NCBI GenBank assembly: GCA_964397015.1
Contig: CAYNHL010000002.1
Location: forward strand, 1-64,000
DNA: 64,000 nt
Direction: 5' to 3'
Origin: MADRE2 sp964397015
GTDB lineage: Bacteria; Desulfobacterota; Desulfobacteria; Desulfobacterales; Desulfobacteraceae
Shown here: positions 43,523 to 53,282 of the stretch, piece after piece
How the letters are laid out: every line of letters starts with the position of its first letter
How positions within the stretch are numbered: the first letter of the stretch is position 1
The notes under the pieces: generated by a model
What the model saw: the letters and a program-made list of their open reading frames with translations, nothing else
What the model was told of the DNA's origin: nothing
Databases searched by the model: none
Program-made: the position numbers and the translations under genes

Positions 43523-43533
43523 GGGGATAATAT

Positions 43534-44916
43534 ATGGAACAATTCAACCATCGGCTGCTTGGCAGCGATGATCTTGTAACGGTAATCGACAACCTGAAGA
43601 TAGGTGTCATTGCACATACCATGGAAAGAACCATTACGCTTTTCAACAGGGAGGCCGAACGGATTACCGGCTTTTCCAGAAAAGAGGTGCTTGGCCGGGA
43701 TTGCCACGTGGTTTTTCAGGCTCCTTTTTGCGGGGGCAAATGCTCCTTTTGTAACGGGAATCCCGATTTTTCGGCCGGGTTCAAGGAATACCCGATCAAT
43801 TTCATTTCACGGGACGGCACCACCCGGCAGATGGAGATGACTGTGACGCCGATGAAGGATTCTTTGAAAAATGTCGTTGGAGTCCTGGCAGCTTTCAGGG
43901 ACCTGACCCAGACCCTGGATTTGTCCTTTAAAGCGGAAACCCTTTCCAGTTTTACCGGGATTATCGGCAAAGAAAAGGTTATGCAGGAAATATTCAAGCA
44001 GATACGGGACGTGGCGGTTTATCATTACCCGGTTCATATTTTCGGGGCCACGGGGACAGGAAAGGAACGGGTGGCCAATGCCATCCACACGATAAGTTCC
44101 TACGGCCATGGTGCTTTTGTGCCTGTCAACTGCGGTGCCATACCGGAAGGTATTGTCGAAAGCGAGTTGTTTGGTCATGTAAAAGGTGCTTTTTCAGGGG
44201 CAATCAGGGAACGCAAAGGTCGTTTTGAGCTGGCCCACAAGGGAACACTTTTTTTGGACGAGGTGGCGGAACTGCCATTGAAAACTCAAGTCAAACTGCT
44301 GCGGTTTCTCCAGGAAGGTGTGTTCGAGAAAGTGGGGGGAGAAAAGCCCGTATCCGTGGAAACCCGTATTATCAGCGCCACCAACAAGGATCTGAAGGCA
44401 GAGGTCGCGGCCGGCAGGTTCAGGGAAGACCTGTATTACAGGCTCAATGTGATTCCGATTAAACTGCCGCTCTTGAAACAGCGCAAGCTTGATATCCCGC
44501 TTCTGATCGACCATTTTTTAAAGGAAGCAGAAGAGGAAAGCGGGCGGAAGGCTCCGAAAATTTCTTCAAAAGCACTGGATCTCATGCTCAAGTATCACTG
44601 GCCGGGAAATGTCCGGGAGTTGAAAAACGTGATCCAGTTTTCAGTGGTCCATTCAAAGGGTGATCATATCCTGCCCCGGGATCTTCCAATGGAACTGTTC
44701 GGGCCCCAGGAATCGAAGCAGGATGGACCCGGTTCAAGCGGGGACTATCCAGGGCCGGTTGCCGGAAAACTTGATCCGGTATCGGTAAAAGCCGCCCTTA
44801 AAACTGCAGGAGGAAATAAATCAAAGGCTGCAAAACTGCTCGGTGCCGGCAGGGCAACCCTTTACAGGTTTTTAAAACAGAACCCGGATATAAATGAATA
44901 TGCCAATAACCTCTAA
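43534..44916 (+). CDS. PAS-containing sigma-54-dependent regulator
   Basis: 460 residues. N-terminal PAS domain (about 10-130) with an unusual Cys cluster (FCGGKCSFCNG) that could bind metal or sense redox. Central AAA+ domain: Walker A GATGTGKE, contact loop GAFSGA in place of GAFTGA, Walker B LFLDEVAE. C-terminal Fis-type HTH (VKAALKTAGGNKSKAAKLLG). It activates sigma-54 promoters in response to an unknown signal. The two following genes (cfa and GGR-type reductase) are close and on the same strand, so they may be its targets or co-transcribed. Confidence 0.93.
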   Translation: MEQFNHRLLGSDDLVTVIDNLKIGVIAHTMERTITLFNREAERITGFSRKEVLGRDCHVVFQAPFCGGKCSFCNGNPDFSAGFKEYPINFISRDGTTRQMEMTVTPMKDSLKNVVGVLAAFRDLTQTLDLSFKAETLSSFTGIIGKEKVMQEIFKQIRDVAVYHYPVHIFGATGTGKERVANAIHTISSYGHGAFVPVNCGAIPEGIVESELFGHVKGAFSGAIRERKGRFELAHKGTLFLDEVAELPLKTQVKLLRFLQEGVFEKVGGEKPVSVETRIISATNKDLKAEVAAGRFREDLYYRLNVIPIKLPLLKQRKLDIPLLIDHFLKEAEEESGRKAPKISSKALDLMLKYHWPGNVRELKNVIQFSVVHSKGDHILPRDLPMELFGPQESKQDGPGSSGDYPGPVAGKLDPVSVKAALKTAGGNKSKAAKLLGAGRATLYRFLKQNPDINEYANNL

Positions 44917-44935
44917 ATCGGGACAAGTATAAAAA

Positions 44936-46057
44936 ATGACTCGGAAAAACGCTGAAAAAGCAGTCAGGGGCCTGCTCGAAACGGCCGGTATTACATTGAA
45001 CGGGACTGATCCATGGGATATCACCGTTGTGGATGACCGGTTTTATGAACGGGTGCTGGCCCAGGGCGCACTTGGACTCGGGGAGTCCTTTATGGACAAG
45101 TGGTGGACCTGCCCTGCTGTAGACCAGTTCATCGACAGGGTGCTGCGGGCTGATCTTCAGTCACGGGTGAAGAAAAACCCGTCTTTTTATCTATACTGCC
45201 TTGCGGCAAAGCTTTTTAACCGGCAGGCCAGGCGCCGGGCATTCGAGGTCGCGAAAAAACATTATGATATCGGAAACGACCTCTACGTAAGAATGCTGGA
45301 CAAGCAGATGCTGTATACCTGTGCCTACTGGAAAAATGCAGATACGCTCGAGCAGGCTCAAAAAGACAAACTGGACCTGGTATGCCGGAAAATCGGGTTG
45401 AAATCCGGGATGACAGTGCTGGACCTGGGGTGCGGGTATGGTGCGTTTGCCAAGCATGCGGCACAGAACTACGGGGCCAGGGTCGTCGGATACACGGTGT
45501 CAAAGAGGCAGGCTGAACTTGGCCGTGAAATGAACAAGGGGCTGGAGGTGGATATCCGGCTGGATGATTACCGGTCAGCGACCGGCCATTTTGACCGCGT
45601 TGTCTCCATCGGGCTGATGGAGCATGTGGGATACAAGAACTACCGGACATATATGACAAAAGTGGACCAGACGCTCAAAAAGGATGGTATCGCCTTTATC
45701 CATACCATCGGAGCCAACCATACCTCACTGGTTACCAATGGATGGACTGAAAAGTACATTTTTCCCAATGGCAAAATCCCTTCCATTGCACAACTCGGCA
45801 GTGCCATGGAAGGGATGTTCGTTATGGAGGACTGGCACAATTTCGGAGAGGATTATGATAAAACCCTGATGGCATGGTATGACAATTTCACCCGGTCCTG
45901 GCACGAGATCAAAGACCGTTATTCCGATCGTTTTTACCGGATGTGGGAATATTACCTGCTGTCCTGTGCAGGCGGGTTCAGGTCCCGGCATCTCCAGTTG
46001 TGGCAGATTGTCATGACCCGCATGGGCAGGCCCGCTCCGGAATGCAGGTTCAGCTGA
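44936..46057 (+). CDS. cfa: Cyclopropane-fatty-acyl-phospholipid synthase
   Basis: 373 residues. N-terminal helical part with ALGLGESFMDKWW, then a SAM-binding fold (VLDLGCGYGAFAKHAAQNYGARVVGYTVS), HYDIGNDLY and the GLMEHVGYKNYRTYM catalytic-loop motif of Cfa. It methylenates unsaturated membrane lipids. Lies 19 nt after the sigma-54 regulator and 4 nt before the GGR-type gene, so probably one transcript. Confidence 0.95.
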   Translation: MTRKNAEKAVRGLLETAGITLNGTDPWDITVVDDRFYERVLAQGALGLGESFMDKWWTCPAVDQFIDRVLRADLQSRVKKNPSFYLYCLAAKLFNRQARRRAFEVAKKHYDIGNDLYVRMLDKQMLYTCAYWKNADTLEQAQKDKLDLVCRKIGLKSGMTVLDLGCGYGAFAKHAAQNYGARVVGYTVSKRQAELGREMNKGLEVDIRLDDYRSATGHFDRVVSIGLMEHVGYKNYRTYMTKVDQTLKKDGIAFIHTIGANHTSLVTNGWTEKYIFPNGKIPSIAQLGSAMEGMFVMEDWHNFGEDYDKTLMAWYDNFTRSWHEIKDRYSDRFYRMWEYYLLSCAGGFRSRHLQLWQIVMTRMGRPAPECRFS

Positions 46058-46061
46058 TTCC

Positions 46062-47072
46062 ATGCGAACGGTCGATGCAATTATTGTGGGCGGGGGGCCG
46101 GCTGGTGCCAGCTGCGCATGGGAGCTGGCCAGGCAGGGGCTGACACCGCTGATCCTGGAAAAAAAGGTGTTTCCGCGCCAGAAGCTGTGTGCCGGCTGGG
46201 TGACTCCCGAAGTTTTCAGGGCGCTTGAGTGTGACCCGTCGCAATATCCTTTTGGCATCGAGCGGGTTAACACCATTTTTTTTCATTTGTTCAAGCTGAC
46301 ACTTCCATTGAAAACCCGGCAATACTCAATCCGGCGGATTGAATTCGACCAGTGGATGCTGAACCGGTCCGGGGCCGAGGTGATTTGTCACCGGGTAGCG
46401 AAAATAGACAGGGAAAAGGACATGTTTGTCGTGGACCAGGCCTTCAGATCACGGTTCATTATCGGAGCAGGGGGAACCAACTGCCCTGTGGCCCGGCATT
46501 TTTTTTCACGCAGAGAAAAGCCGTCAGCCGCCGAATGCATTATCACCCTTGAAAAGGAATTTTATGGCACAAGCCGGCTTTCCGGCTGCCACCTGTGGTT
46601 TTTCAGGCACCACCTGCCCGGATATGCCTGGCTGGTTCCCAAGGCCGGGGGATACCTGAACATAGGTATCGGCGGTAAACTGGCCGGGTTGAAAAAAAGA
46701 AAAACAACGATTGAAAATCATTGGCACCGGTTTATAAACGACCTGAAACTATCGGGCCATATCCGGGATATGGCCCACAGGCCCAGAGGATATGCCTATT
46801 ATCTCAGGCAGCCCGGACAAACCGCCCATAAAGGTAATGCATTTATCATAGGGGATGCACTGGGCATGGCCACAAGGGACATGGGAGAAGGGATCGGTCC
46901 TGCAGTCAGAAGCGGAATACTGGCAGCCCGGGCAATGGCCTCAGGTAAGCCTCTGTACCTGGATAGCATTGCCCGGTTCAGCCTGCCGGCCATGGTGGCG
47001 GCCGGAATTAAATCCTTGAATCCTGTCCGGCATAAACCAGTTCCAGGCTCTGGCCGGAAGAAGAAAGGGTAA
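46062..47072 (+). CDS. Geranylgeranyl reductase-family flavoprotein
   Basis: 336 residues with N-terminal FAD motif [21 protein letters not shown], the Cys-containing [27 protein letters not shown], and the C-terminal [22 protein letters not shown]. The family reduces isoprenoid or fatty-acyl double bonds or modifies lipids, so pairing with cfa suggests lipid tailoring. The 3' end overlaps the clpB 3' end by 65 nt, antisense. Confidence 0.9.
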   Translation: MRTVDAIIVGGGPAGASCAWELARQGLTPLILEKKVFPRQKLCAGWVTPEVFRALECDPSQYPFGIERVNTIFFHLFKLTLPLKTRQYSIRRIEFDQWMLNRSGAEVICHRVAKIDREKDMFVVDQAFRSRFIIGAGGTNCPVARHFFSRREKPSAAECIITLEKEFYGTSRLSGCHLWFFRHHLPGYAWLVPKAGGYLNIGIGGKLAGLKKRKTTIENHWHRFINDLKLSGHIRDMAHRPRGYAYYLRQPGQTAHKGNAFIIGDALGMATRDMGEGIGPAVRSGILAARAMASGKPLYLDSIARFSLPAMVAAGIKSLNPVRHKPVPGSGRKKKG

Positions 47073-49620
47073 CTGTTATCGTGCTGTTGTCCTGGAAATC
47101 TCCTTTTAAAATAGCCATGGAAAGGGGGTTTTCAAGCTCCTGCTGTATGACGCGTTTCAGGGGTCTGGCTCCGAATACCGGGTCATACCCCTTTTTAGCT
47201 ACGTAATCCATGGCATCTTCATCCAGCTGGACCTGCATGCCGCGTGTTTTAAGCCTTGTATTCAGTTTGTCGACCTGGATCCGGGCAATATCCTTTATAT
47301 CCTCTTGTGTCAGGGAATGGAACGAGATGATATCGTCCACCCTGTTCAGGAATTCAGGCCGGAATACCTCTTTCAATGCCTGGAAAATACCCTCCTGTAT
47401 TTTCGGATCATCCAGATTGTCTGCCGTTCCAGCTTCCTGGAGAAAACGGGAACCGACATTGGATGTCATGATGATGATCGTGTTCCTGAAATCCACTGTC
47501 CTGCCGTGACCGTCTGTCATCCTTCCGTCGTCGAGCACCTGGAGCAGAATATTGAAGACATCGGGATGGGCTTTTTCGATTTCATCAAACAGGAGAACCG
47601 AATAGGGACGGCGGCGGACGGCTTCGGTCAGAAATCCTCCCTCGTCATACCCGACATAGCCGGGAGGAGCCCCGATCAGTCGTGCCACGGAATGTTTTTC
47701 CATGTATTCTGACATATCCATGCGGATCATGGCCTGGTCGCTGTCAAAGATAAATTCGGCAAGGGATTTGGCCAGTTCGGTTTTCCCCACCCCTGTAGGA
47801 CCCATGAAAATAAAAGTGCCAATAGGCCTGTCTTCAGGCTGCAAACCCGAACGGGCGCGCCGGACAGCATTGGAAACAGCGTCAATGGCTTTTTTCTGGC
47901 CTATGACCCGTTTCTGGATGTAGGTCTCCATCTGGACTAGTTTTTCCTGTTCGCTTTTCAGCATACGAGCCACCGGAATACCGGTCCAGGAAGATACCAC
48001 TTCCGCCACATCGGCTTCGTCCACATCTTCCTTGAGCATGCCACCGTTTTCCTGCAGTTTATCGAGTTCCTTCTTTTTATCAGTCAGTTTTTTCTGCAGT
48101 TCTTCAATGGTTCCGTACCTGATCTGTGCCACTTTTTCAAGATCTCCGGCCCTTTCGGCCATCTGGGCCTGTGTCTGGTATTTGTCAATGTCTTCTCGGA
48201 TACCGGAAATTTCCTGGATCAATTTTTTCTCGCTGTCCCAGTGCAGTTTCATGGGGCCGATTTCATCTTTTAATTCCGCCAGTTCCTTTTCAAGTTTGTC
48301 CAGACGGTCCCGGGAGGCCTTGTCTTTTTCCTTGAGCAGGGCCTGCCGTTCGATCTGGGCCTGTGTGATCCTGCGCTGGATTTCATCGATGACCCGTGGC
48401 ATGGAGTCAATTTCAATACGCAGGCGGGAAGCACATTCATCAATCAGGTCCACGGCCTTGTCAGGCAGGAACCTGTCTGCAATGTACCGGTTGGACAGGG
48501 TGGCTGCGGCCACAATGGCCGAATCCTTGATCCTTATGCCGTGATGTACTTCATACTTTTCCTTGAGTCCCCGCAATATGGAAATAGTGTCTTCCACGGT
48601 GGGTTCCCTGGCCATGACCGGCTGGAAGCGACGTTCGAGTGCCGCATCTTTTTCAATGTATTTCCGGTACTCGTTCAGGGTGGTCGCTCCGACACATCGC
48701 AGCGTACCTCTTGCCAGCGCGGGTTTGAGCATGTTGGATGCATCCACCGATCCCTCGGCAGCCCCGGCTCCGACCACGGTATGGAGTTCATCTATAAACA
48801 GGACAATTTCACCTTCGGCCGCTTCTATTTCCTTTAAAACCGCTTTGAGACGTTCTTCAAATTCGCCCCTGAACTTGGCCCCGGCCAGAAGTGCACCCAT
48901 GTCCAGGGCGATGACACGCCGGTCAACAAGTGATTCAGACACATCGCCTTCGACAATGCGCTGTGCCAGGCCTTCGACAATGGCGGTTTTCCCGACACCG
49001 GGTTCCCCGATCAGGACCGGGTTGTTCTTCCGGCGCCGGGACAGGACCTGTACGATCCTGCGGATTTCCTCGTCCCTGCCGATAACCGGGTCCAGTTTCC
49101 CGGTACGGGCCAGTTCTGTCAGGTCTCGGCCGTATTTTTCCAGAGCCTGGTATTTTTCTTCCGGGTTGGGGTCTGTAATGGTCTGGTTGCCGCGGATATC
49201 CTTCAATACCGTAAAGACCGTATCCCTCGTGATACCGTGCCGCTGCAGGATTTTCTGAGCGCTGGATGTCACCTGGGCCATTGCCAGCAGGATATGCTCT
49301 AAGCTGACATACTGGTCTTTCATTTTCCGGGCTTCTTCCAGTGCCTTGTCCAGGATTTTTTTGGCTGTCCCTGACAGGTATGTGTCGGCAGCACCGGAGA
49401 CCTGTACCAGCTTCTCGAGTGCGGCGGTCGCATCCTGCTGCAGCTGGGAAACCGGAACGCCGAGTTTTTTGAAAATGGAAACACAGATGCCCTCGGAATC
49501 AGCCAGCATGGCCATGAGGAAATGCTCGGGCTCGATGTACTGGTGATTTTTTTTGCTGGCAATGTCATGGGCATTTTGAATCAATGCCTGTGATTTCATG
49601 GTAAATTTATCAAAAGTCAT
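47008..49620 (-). CDS. clpB: ClpB disaggregase
   Basis: About 870 residues: Clp N domain, first AAA+ ([29 protein letters not shown]), a long middle coiled coil ([17 protein letters not shown]) and second AAA+ ([32 protein letters not shown]). It solubilises aggregated proteins with DnaK. The start at 49620 gives the family N-terminus [20 protein letters not shown] box about 75 nt upstream may be the -35 of its promoter, but the -10 is unclear. Convergent overlap of 65 nt with the flavoprotein gene. Confidence 0.97.
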   Translation of the reverse strand: MTFDKFTMKSQALIQNAHDIASKKNHQYIEPEHFLMAMLADSEGICVSIFKKLGVPVSQLQQDATAALEKLVQVSGAADTYLSGTAKKILDKALEEARKMKDQYVSLEHILLAMAQVTSSAQKILQRHGITRDTVFTVLKDIRGNQTITDPNPEEKYQALEKYGRDLTELARTGKLDPVIGRDEEIRRIVQVLSRRRKNNPVLIGEPGVGKTAIVEGLAQRIVEGDVSESLVDRRVIALDMGALLAGAKFRGEFEERLKAVLKEIEAAEGEIVLFIDELHTVVGAGAAEGSVDASNMLKPALARGTLRCVGATTLNEYRKYIEKDAALERRFQPVMAREPTVEDTISILRGLKEKYEVHHGIRIKDSAIVAAATLSNRYIADRFLPDKAVDLIDECASRLRIEIDSMPRVIDEIQRRITQAQIERQALLKEKDKASRDRLDKLEKELAELKDEIGPMKLHWDSEKKLIQEISGIREDIDKYQTQAQMAERAGDLEKVAQIRYGTIEELQKKLTDKKKELDKLQENGGMLKEDVDEADVAEVVSSWTGIPVARMLKSEQEKLVQMETYIQKRVIGQKKAIDAVSNAVRRARSGLQPEDRPIGTFIFMGPTGVGKTELAKSLAEFIFDSDQAMIRMDMSEYMEKHSVARLIGAPPGYVGYDEGGFLTEAVRRRPYSVLLFDEIEKAHPDVFNILLQVLDDGRMTDGHGRTVDFRNTIIIMTSNVGSRFLQEAGTADNLDDPKIQEGIFQALKEVFRPEFLNRVDDIISFHSLTQEDIKDIARIQVDKLNTRLKTRGMQVQLDEDAMDYVAKKGYDPVFGARPLKRVIQQELENPLSMAILKGDFQDNSTITVTLSSSGQSLELVYAGQDSRI

Positions 49621-49792
49621 TTTATTTAGTCCTTTCATTATTTTTCATTATTTAATACATAAAGTAATGCTGCCTCCTGTGACGTCAAGGGGTTGTTCCT
49701 GTTTCTTTTTTCAGCACGAAACCAGAGCCGGGTCTATTGATCTTTGGAATGCCATTCTTGACAGCTCCCACCATGTGGTATATTTTACCAGG

Positions 49793-50182
49793 ATGGACAA
49801 CACGCAATTCAAACAGATCCGGTCCCGTCTGAACCGGACCCAGAAGCAGATGGCACAGCTGCTCGGGGTTTCCATAAAGGCCGTGCACTCCTATGAACAG
49901 GGATGGCGGAAAATACCCCATCATGTCGAAAGACAGCTGTTTTTTCTGCTGTACCGTTTCTTGAATCACCACCATAACGCCAGTGAAACAGCATGCTGGA
50001 TAATTCTGGACTGTCCCAAAAGCCGGCATGAAAACTGCCCCGCCTGGGAATTCAATACCGGTGATTTGTGCTGGTTCATAAACGGCACATGCTGCAACGG
50101 CCGGATACACGATACCTGGGAGGAAAAAATGGAGGCGTGCAGAAAATGTCCTGTTTTTTTAACACAGATCAAGGAAACCTGA
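49793..50182 (+). CDS. XRE-type HTH protein with a Cys-rich two-CW-like domain
   Basis: 129 residues. N-terminal XRE helix-turn-helix (FKQIRSRLNRTQKQMAQLLGVSIKAVHSYEQGW). C-terminal half with seven cysteines in an ordered pattern: C-x7-CPAW, then GDLCWF, GTCC and C-RK-CP. It looks like a metal or redox-sensing domain, similar to what is called two-CW in sulfate reducers. The start at ATG 49793 has no well-spaced ribosome-binding site. It lies 3 nt before the serine acetyltransferase gene and may regulate cysteine synthesis (inference). Confidence 0.82.
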   Translation: MDNTQFKQIRSRLNRTQKQMAQLLGVSIKAVHSYEQGWRKIPHHVERQLFFLLYRFLNHHHNASETACWIILDCPKSRHENCPAWEFNTGDLCWFINGTCCNGRIHDTWEEKMEACRKCPVFLTQIKET

Positions 50183-50185
50183 CTT

Positions 50186-51163
50186 ATGAGCAACAGAAAA
50201 AAGGATCATGCCGCCTGCCAGACCGAGTTGATGGATCAGCTGAATTACCGCCGCAAACTGCCTGATGTCATTGATCATGTTATAAGTTCAATTGATGATG
50301 ACCGCTGCTTTGCCCATGTGGGAGACGATCCGCTGCATTTTTCGACATCTGTTACGGAAATGATCGATAAATTCAGGGAAATTCTTTTCCCGGGATATTT
50401 TTCAAGTGAAAAGGTGGATCATGCCAACCTGCGTTACCATATAGGCCAGGCCGTGTCCAGGCTGTATGATATACTGTCCCACCAGGTGATGCATGTGCTT
50501 CGGCATGATTGTCTGAGATACGGCCAGGTCTGCACGGTCTGCGAGGAAAAAGGCAATTCAGTGGCAATGAAAGTGATCGAAGCCATCCCGTCCCTGCGCA
50601 TCATACTTTCCAAGGATGTAAGGGCCGCTTATGCTGGAGATCCGGCAGCCAAAAGCTTTGACGAGATCATTTTTTCATATCCAGGGCTCTATGCCATCAT
50701 GGTGTACCGTATTGCTCACCTGCTGTTTGAGAACGGCGTTCCCCAGCTGCCCCGGATTTTAACTGAACATGCCCATTCCGTGACCGGGATCGATATTCAT
50801 CCGGGGGCCCGGATCGGTGAGAATTTCGTTATCGATCACGGGACCGGTATTGTAATAGGAGAAACCAGTGAAATCGGAAGCAATGTAAGGATCTACCAGA
50901 ATGTCACTATCGGAGCGCTGTCCCTGCCGGCGGACGCCGGGGACAAACTGCGCTGGGCCAAGCGCCATCCTACGATCGAGGACGATGTCATCGTCTATTC
51001 AGGCGCGACCATTCTCGGTGGAGAGACCCGCATCGGCGCCCGTTGTGTCATTGGCGGCAATGTCTGGCTGACTGAATCGGTACCGCCGGATACCAAGGTT
51101 TTTATCGAAACCCCCCGGCAGGTATTTAAAAACCATGATGCAGAAAAAGGCGGTGAAAAATGA
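50186..51163 (+). CDS. cysE: Serine O-acetyltransferase
   Basis: 325 residues, the long EpsC/CysE type. N-terminal helical domain, then left-handed beta-helix hexapeptide repeats: GIDIHPGARIGENFVIDHGTG, IGETSEIGSNVRIYQNVTIGAL and GATILGGETRIGARCVIGGNVW. It acetylates serine for cysteine synthase, whose gene follows with an ATGA overlap. AGGAAA before the ATG. Confidence 0.95.
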   Translation: MSNRKKDHAACQTELMDQLNYRRKLPDVIDHVISSIDDDRCFAHVGDDPLHFSTSVTEMIDKFREILFPGYFSSEKVDHANLRYHIGQAVSRLYDILSHQVMHVLRHDCLRYGQVCTVCEEKGNSVAMKVIEAIPSLRIILSKDVRAAYAGDPAAKSFDEIIFSYPGLYAIMVYRIAHLLFENGVPQLPRILTEHAHSVTGIDIHPGARIGENFVIDHGTGIVIGETSEIGSNVRIYQNVTIGALSLPADAGDKLRWAKRHPTIEDDVIVYSGATILGGETRIGARCVIGGNVWLTESVPPDTKVFIETPRQVFKNHDAEKGGEK

Positions 51164-52080
51164 TGATAAAACCTGATATGACCCACACCTGCTTCAATAC
51201 CCCGCTGGTACGCCTGGAAAAGGCCAGCGCCGAGTCAGGAGCCATATTGCTGGCAAAGGTCGAATTTTTCAACCCCACCGGCAGTGTCAAGGACAGAATA
51301 GGGTACGCCATGATCGAAGATGCCTGGGAAAAGGGTCTGATCAACCGGCAGTCGGTAATAGTGGAACCTACCAGCGGTAATACAGGTATAGCCCTGGCTT
51401 TTGTCGCCGGGATCAAGGAACTGACTTTGATATTGACCATGCCGGAATCGATGAGCATAGAGCGAAGAAAGCTGCTCAAACACCTGGGTGCCCGCCTGGT
51501 TCTCACTCCCGGGGCCCAAGGAATGAAGGGTGCCATCAGTGAAGCCGTAAGAATTGTTGAAAACACTCCCGATGCCTATATGCCGGACCAGTTTTCCAAT
51601 CCGTCCAACCCGAAGATCCATCGGGAAACAACGGCTGTCGAAATCTGGGAAGACACCGGCGGCCAGGTGGATATCTTTGTTGCAGGTGTAGGTACCGGCG
51701 GAACAATTACCGGCGTGTCAGAGGTGTTGAAACAAAAGAAGCCCGCAATACGCTCCGTTGCCGTGGAACCGGCTGATTCTCCGGTGCTTTCCGGTGGGAA
51801 ACCCGGTCCTCATTCAATCCAGGGAATTGGTGCCGGATTTGTGCCTGCCGTATTGAACCGGGATATCATTGACGATATTGTAACAATAACCACAGCCCAG
51901 GCACTTTCCGGGGCAAGACAGCTGGCCCTGCAGGCCGGAATGCTCTGCGGCATCTCCTCCGGCGCCAATTATGCAGCCGCCCGGCAGGTGGCTTCAAGGC
52001 CGGAGAACCGGGGGAAAACCATCGTGTTCGTGGTCTGTGATACCGGAGAGAGGTATATCAGTACCGGCCTGTTCAGCTGA
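51160..52080 (+). CDS. cysK: Cysteine synthase A
   Basis: 306 residues. PLP-binding Lys in NPTGSVKDRIGYAMI, substrate loop PTSGNTGIALAF and phosphate loop GTGGTITGV, the O-acetylserine sulfhydrylase signature. It makes cysteine from O-acetylserine and sulfide, which is abundant in this organism. It is coupled to cysE by the overlap and ends 15 nt from the convergent nifS. Confidence 0.96.
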   Translation: MMIKPDMTHTCFNTPLVRLEKASAESGAILLAKVEFFNPTGSVKDRIGYAMIEDAWEKGLINRQSVIVEPTSGNTGIALAFVAGIKELTLILTMPESMSIERRKLLKHLGARLVLTPGAQGMKGAISEAVRIVENTPDAYMPDQFSNPSNPKIHRETTAVEIWEDTGGQVDIFVAGVGTGGTITGVSEVLKQKKPAIRSVAVEPADSPVLSGGKPGPHSIQGIGAGFVPAVLNRDIIDDIVTITTAQALSGARQLALQAGMLCGISSGANYAAARQVASRPENRGKTIVFVVCDTGERYISTGLFS

Positions 52081-52095
52081 AGCTCAAACTCAATC

Positions 52096-53265
52096 TTATA
52101 CTGCAGCCCCGTCTTTCCAGAAAGGTGACATGTCCCTGAGTTTTTGAATGGCAGGCACCATGACATTGACAATGCGGTCCATTTCTTCCCTTGTATTGTC
52201 GCATGAAAGGGAAAACCGTATGGAGCCGTGGGCGGACTTGAATGGTACCTTCATGGCCATGAGTACATGGGATGGTTCAAGGGACCCTGATGTACAGGCC
52301 GATCCCGAGGAGGCACAGATTCCCTCCCGGTCCAGCAGCAGCAGGATGGATTCCCCTTCAACAGCATCAAATCCTATGCTCAATGTATTGGGCAGCCGGT
52401 GCGTTATATCGCCGTTTACCGATGTGCCTGGTATTTTGGCCAGCAGCTGGGATTCAAGGTGATCCCTGAGTTCCCTGACATGGGTATCCATTTTGTCAAT
52501 GTGTGCTCCTGCAAGCTCACAGGCCTTTCCTAAACCGATAATGGATGCCGTGTTTTCAGTTCCTCCCCGCCGGCCTTTTTCCTGGTGTCCGCCGATAAGG
52601 AAGGGCTTGAACTTGAGTCCCTTTCTGACATAAAGTGCAGCTACCCCTTTGGGGGCATGTATTTTATGGCCTGATAAAGACAGCATGTCCACACCGGCTT
52701 TGTTTACATCTATGGGGATTTTGCCTGCAGCCTGTACCGCGTCGGTGTGAAAGACAATGCCCTTTTCACGGGCCATGCCGGCAATTTCTTCAATGGGAAA
52801 TATCACCCCTGTTTCATTGTTGGCCCACATGATGGAAATGACTGCAGTATCGCCGGACATGCTGGTATAAAGGGTGTCCATATCCAGGTTCCCTTTTTTG
52901 TCAACCGGTACAAAGGTGACCCGGTAGCCTTTTTTTTCAAGGGTTTTGAATAAGCTGTCAATGGCAGGATGTTCGACGCTGGAGGTGATGATATGCTTTT
53001 TTTCGGGTGCATTCAAAAGTGCGGCATTGACTGCGGCATTATCACTTTCAGTGCCGCAGCTGGTAAATATGATTTCCCCGGGATCGGCATTGATCAATCC
53101 GGCCACCTGCTGCCTGGCAGCGGACAGTTCTCTTGCGACATTGCCGCCGAATGAATGCATGGACGACGGATTGCCGTAATAGCGGCCGAAAAAAGGCAGC
53201 ATTTTTTCGATCACTTCGTCTGCCACCCGGGTGGTGGCATTGTTGTCTGTATATATGATATCCAT
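52096..53265 (-). CDS. nifS: Cysteine desulfurase, NifS/IscS type
   Basis: 389 residues: IYTDNNATTRV, PLP Lys in SLSGHKIHAPKGVAALYV and the catalytic Cys in SSGSACTSGSLEPSHV. It donates sulfane sulfur to the adjacent NifU scaffold for Fe-S assembly. AAGGAT before the ATG. 17 nt downstream of nifU, so one operon, and convergent with cysEK. Confidence 0.96.
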   Translation of the reverse strand: MDIIYTDNNATTRVADEVIEKMLPFFGRYYGNPSSMHSFGGNVARELSAARQQVAGLINADPGEIIFTSCGTESDNAAVNAALLNAPEKKHIITSSVEHPAIDSLFKTLEKKGYRVTFVPVDKKGNLDMDTLYTSMSGDTAVISIMWANNETGVIFPIEEIAGMAREKGIVFHTDAVQAAGKIPIDVNKAGVDMLSLSGHKIHAPKGVAALYVRKGLKFKPFLIGGHQEKGRRGGTENTASIIGLGKACELAGAHIDKMDTHVRELRDHLESQLLAKIPGTSVNGDITHRLPNTLSIGFDAVEGESILLLLDREGICASSGSACTSGSLEPSHVLMAMKVPFKSAHGSIRFSLSCDNTREEMDRIVNVMVPAIQKLRDMSPFWKDGAAV

Positions 53266-53282
53266 GTGAACAGTATCCTTGT

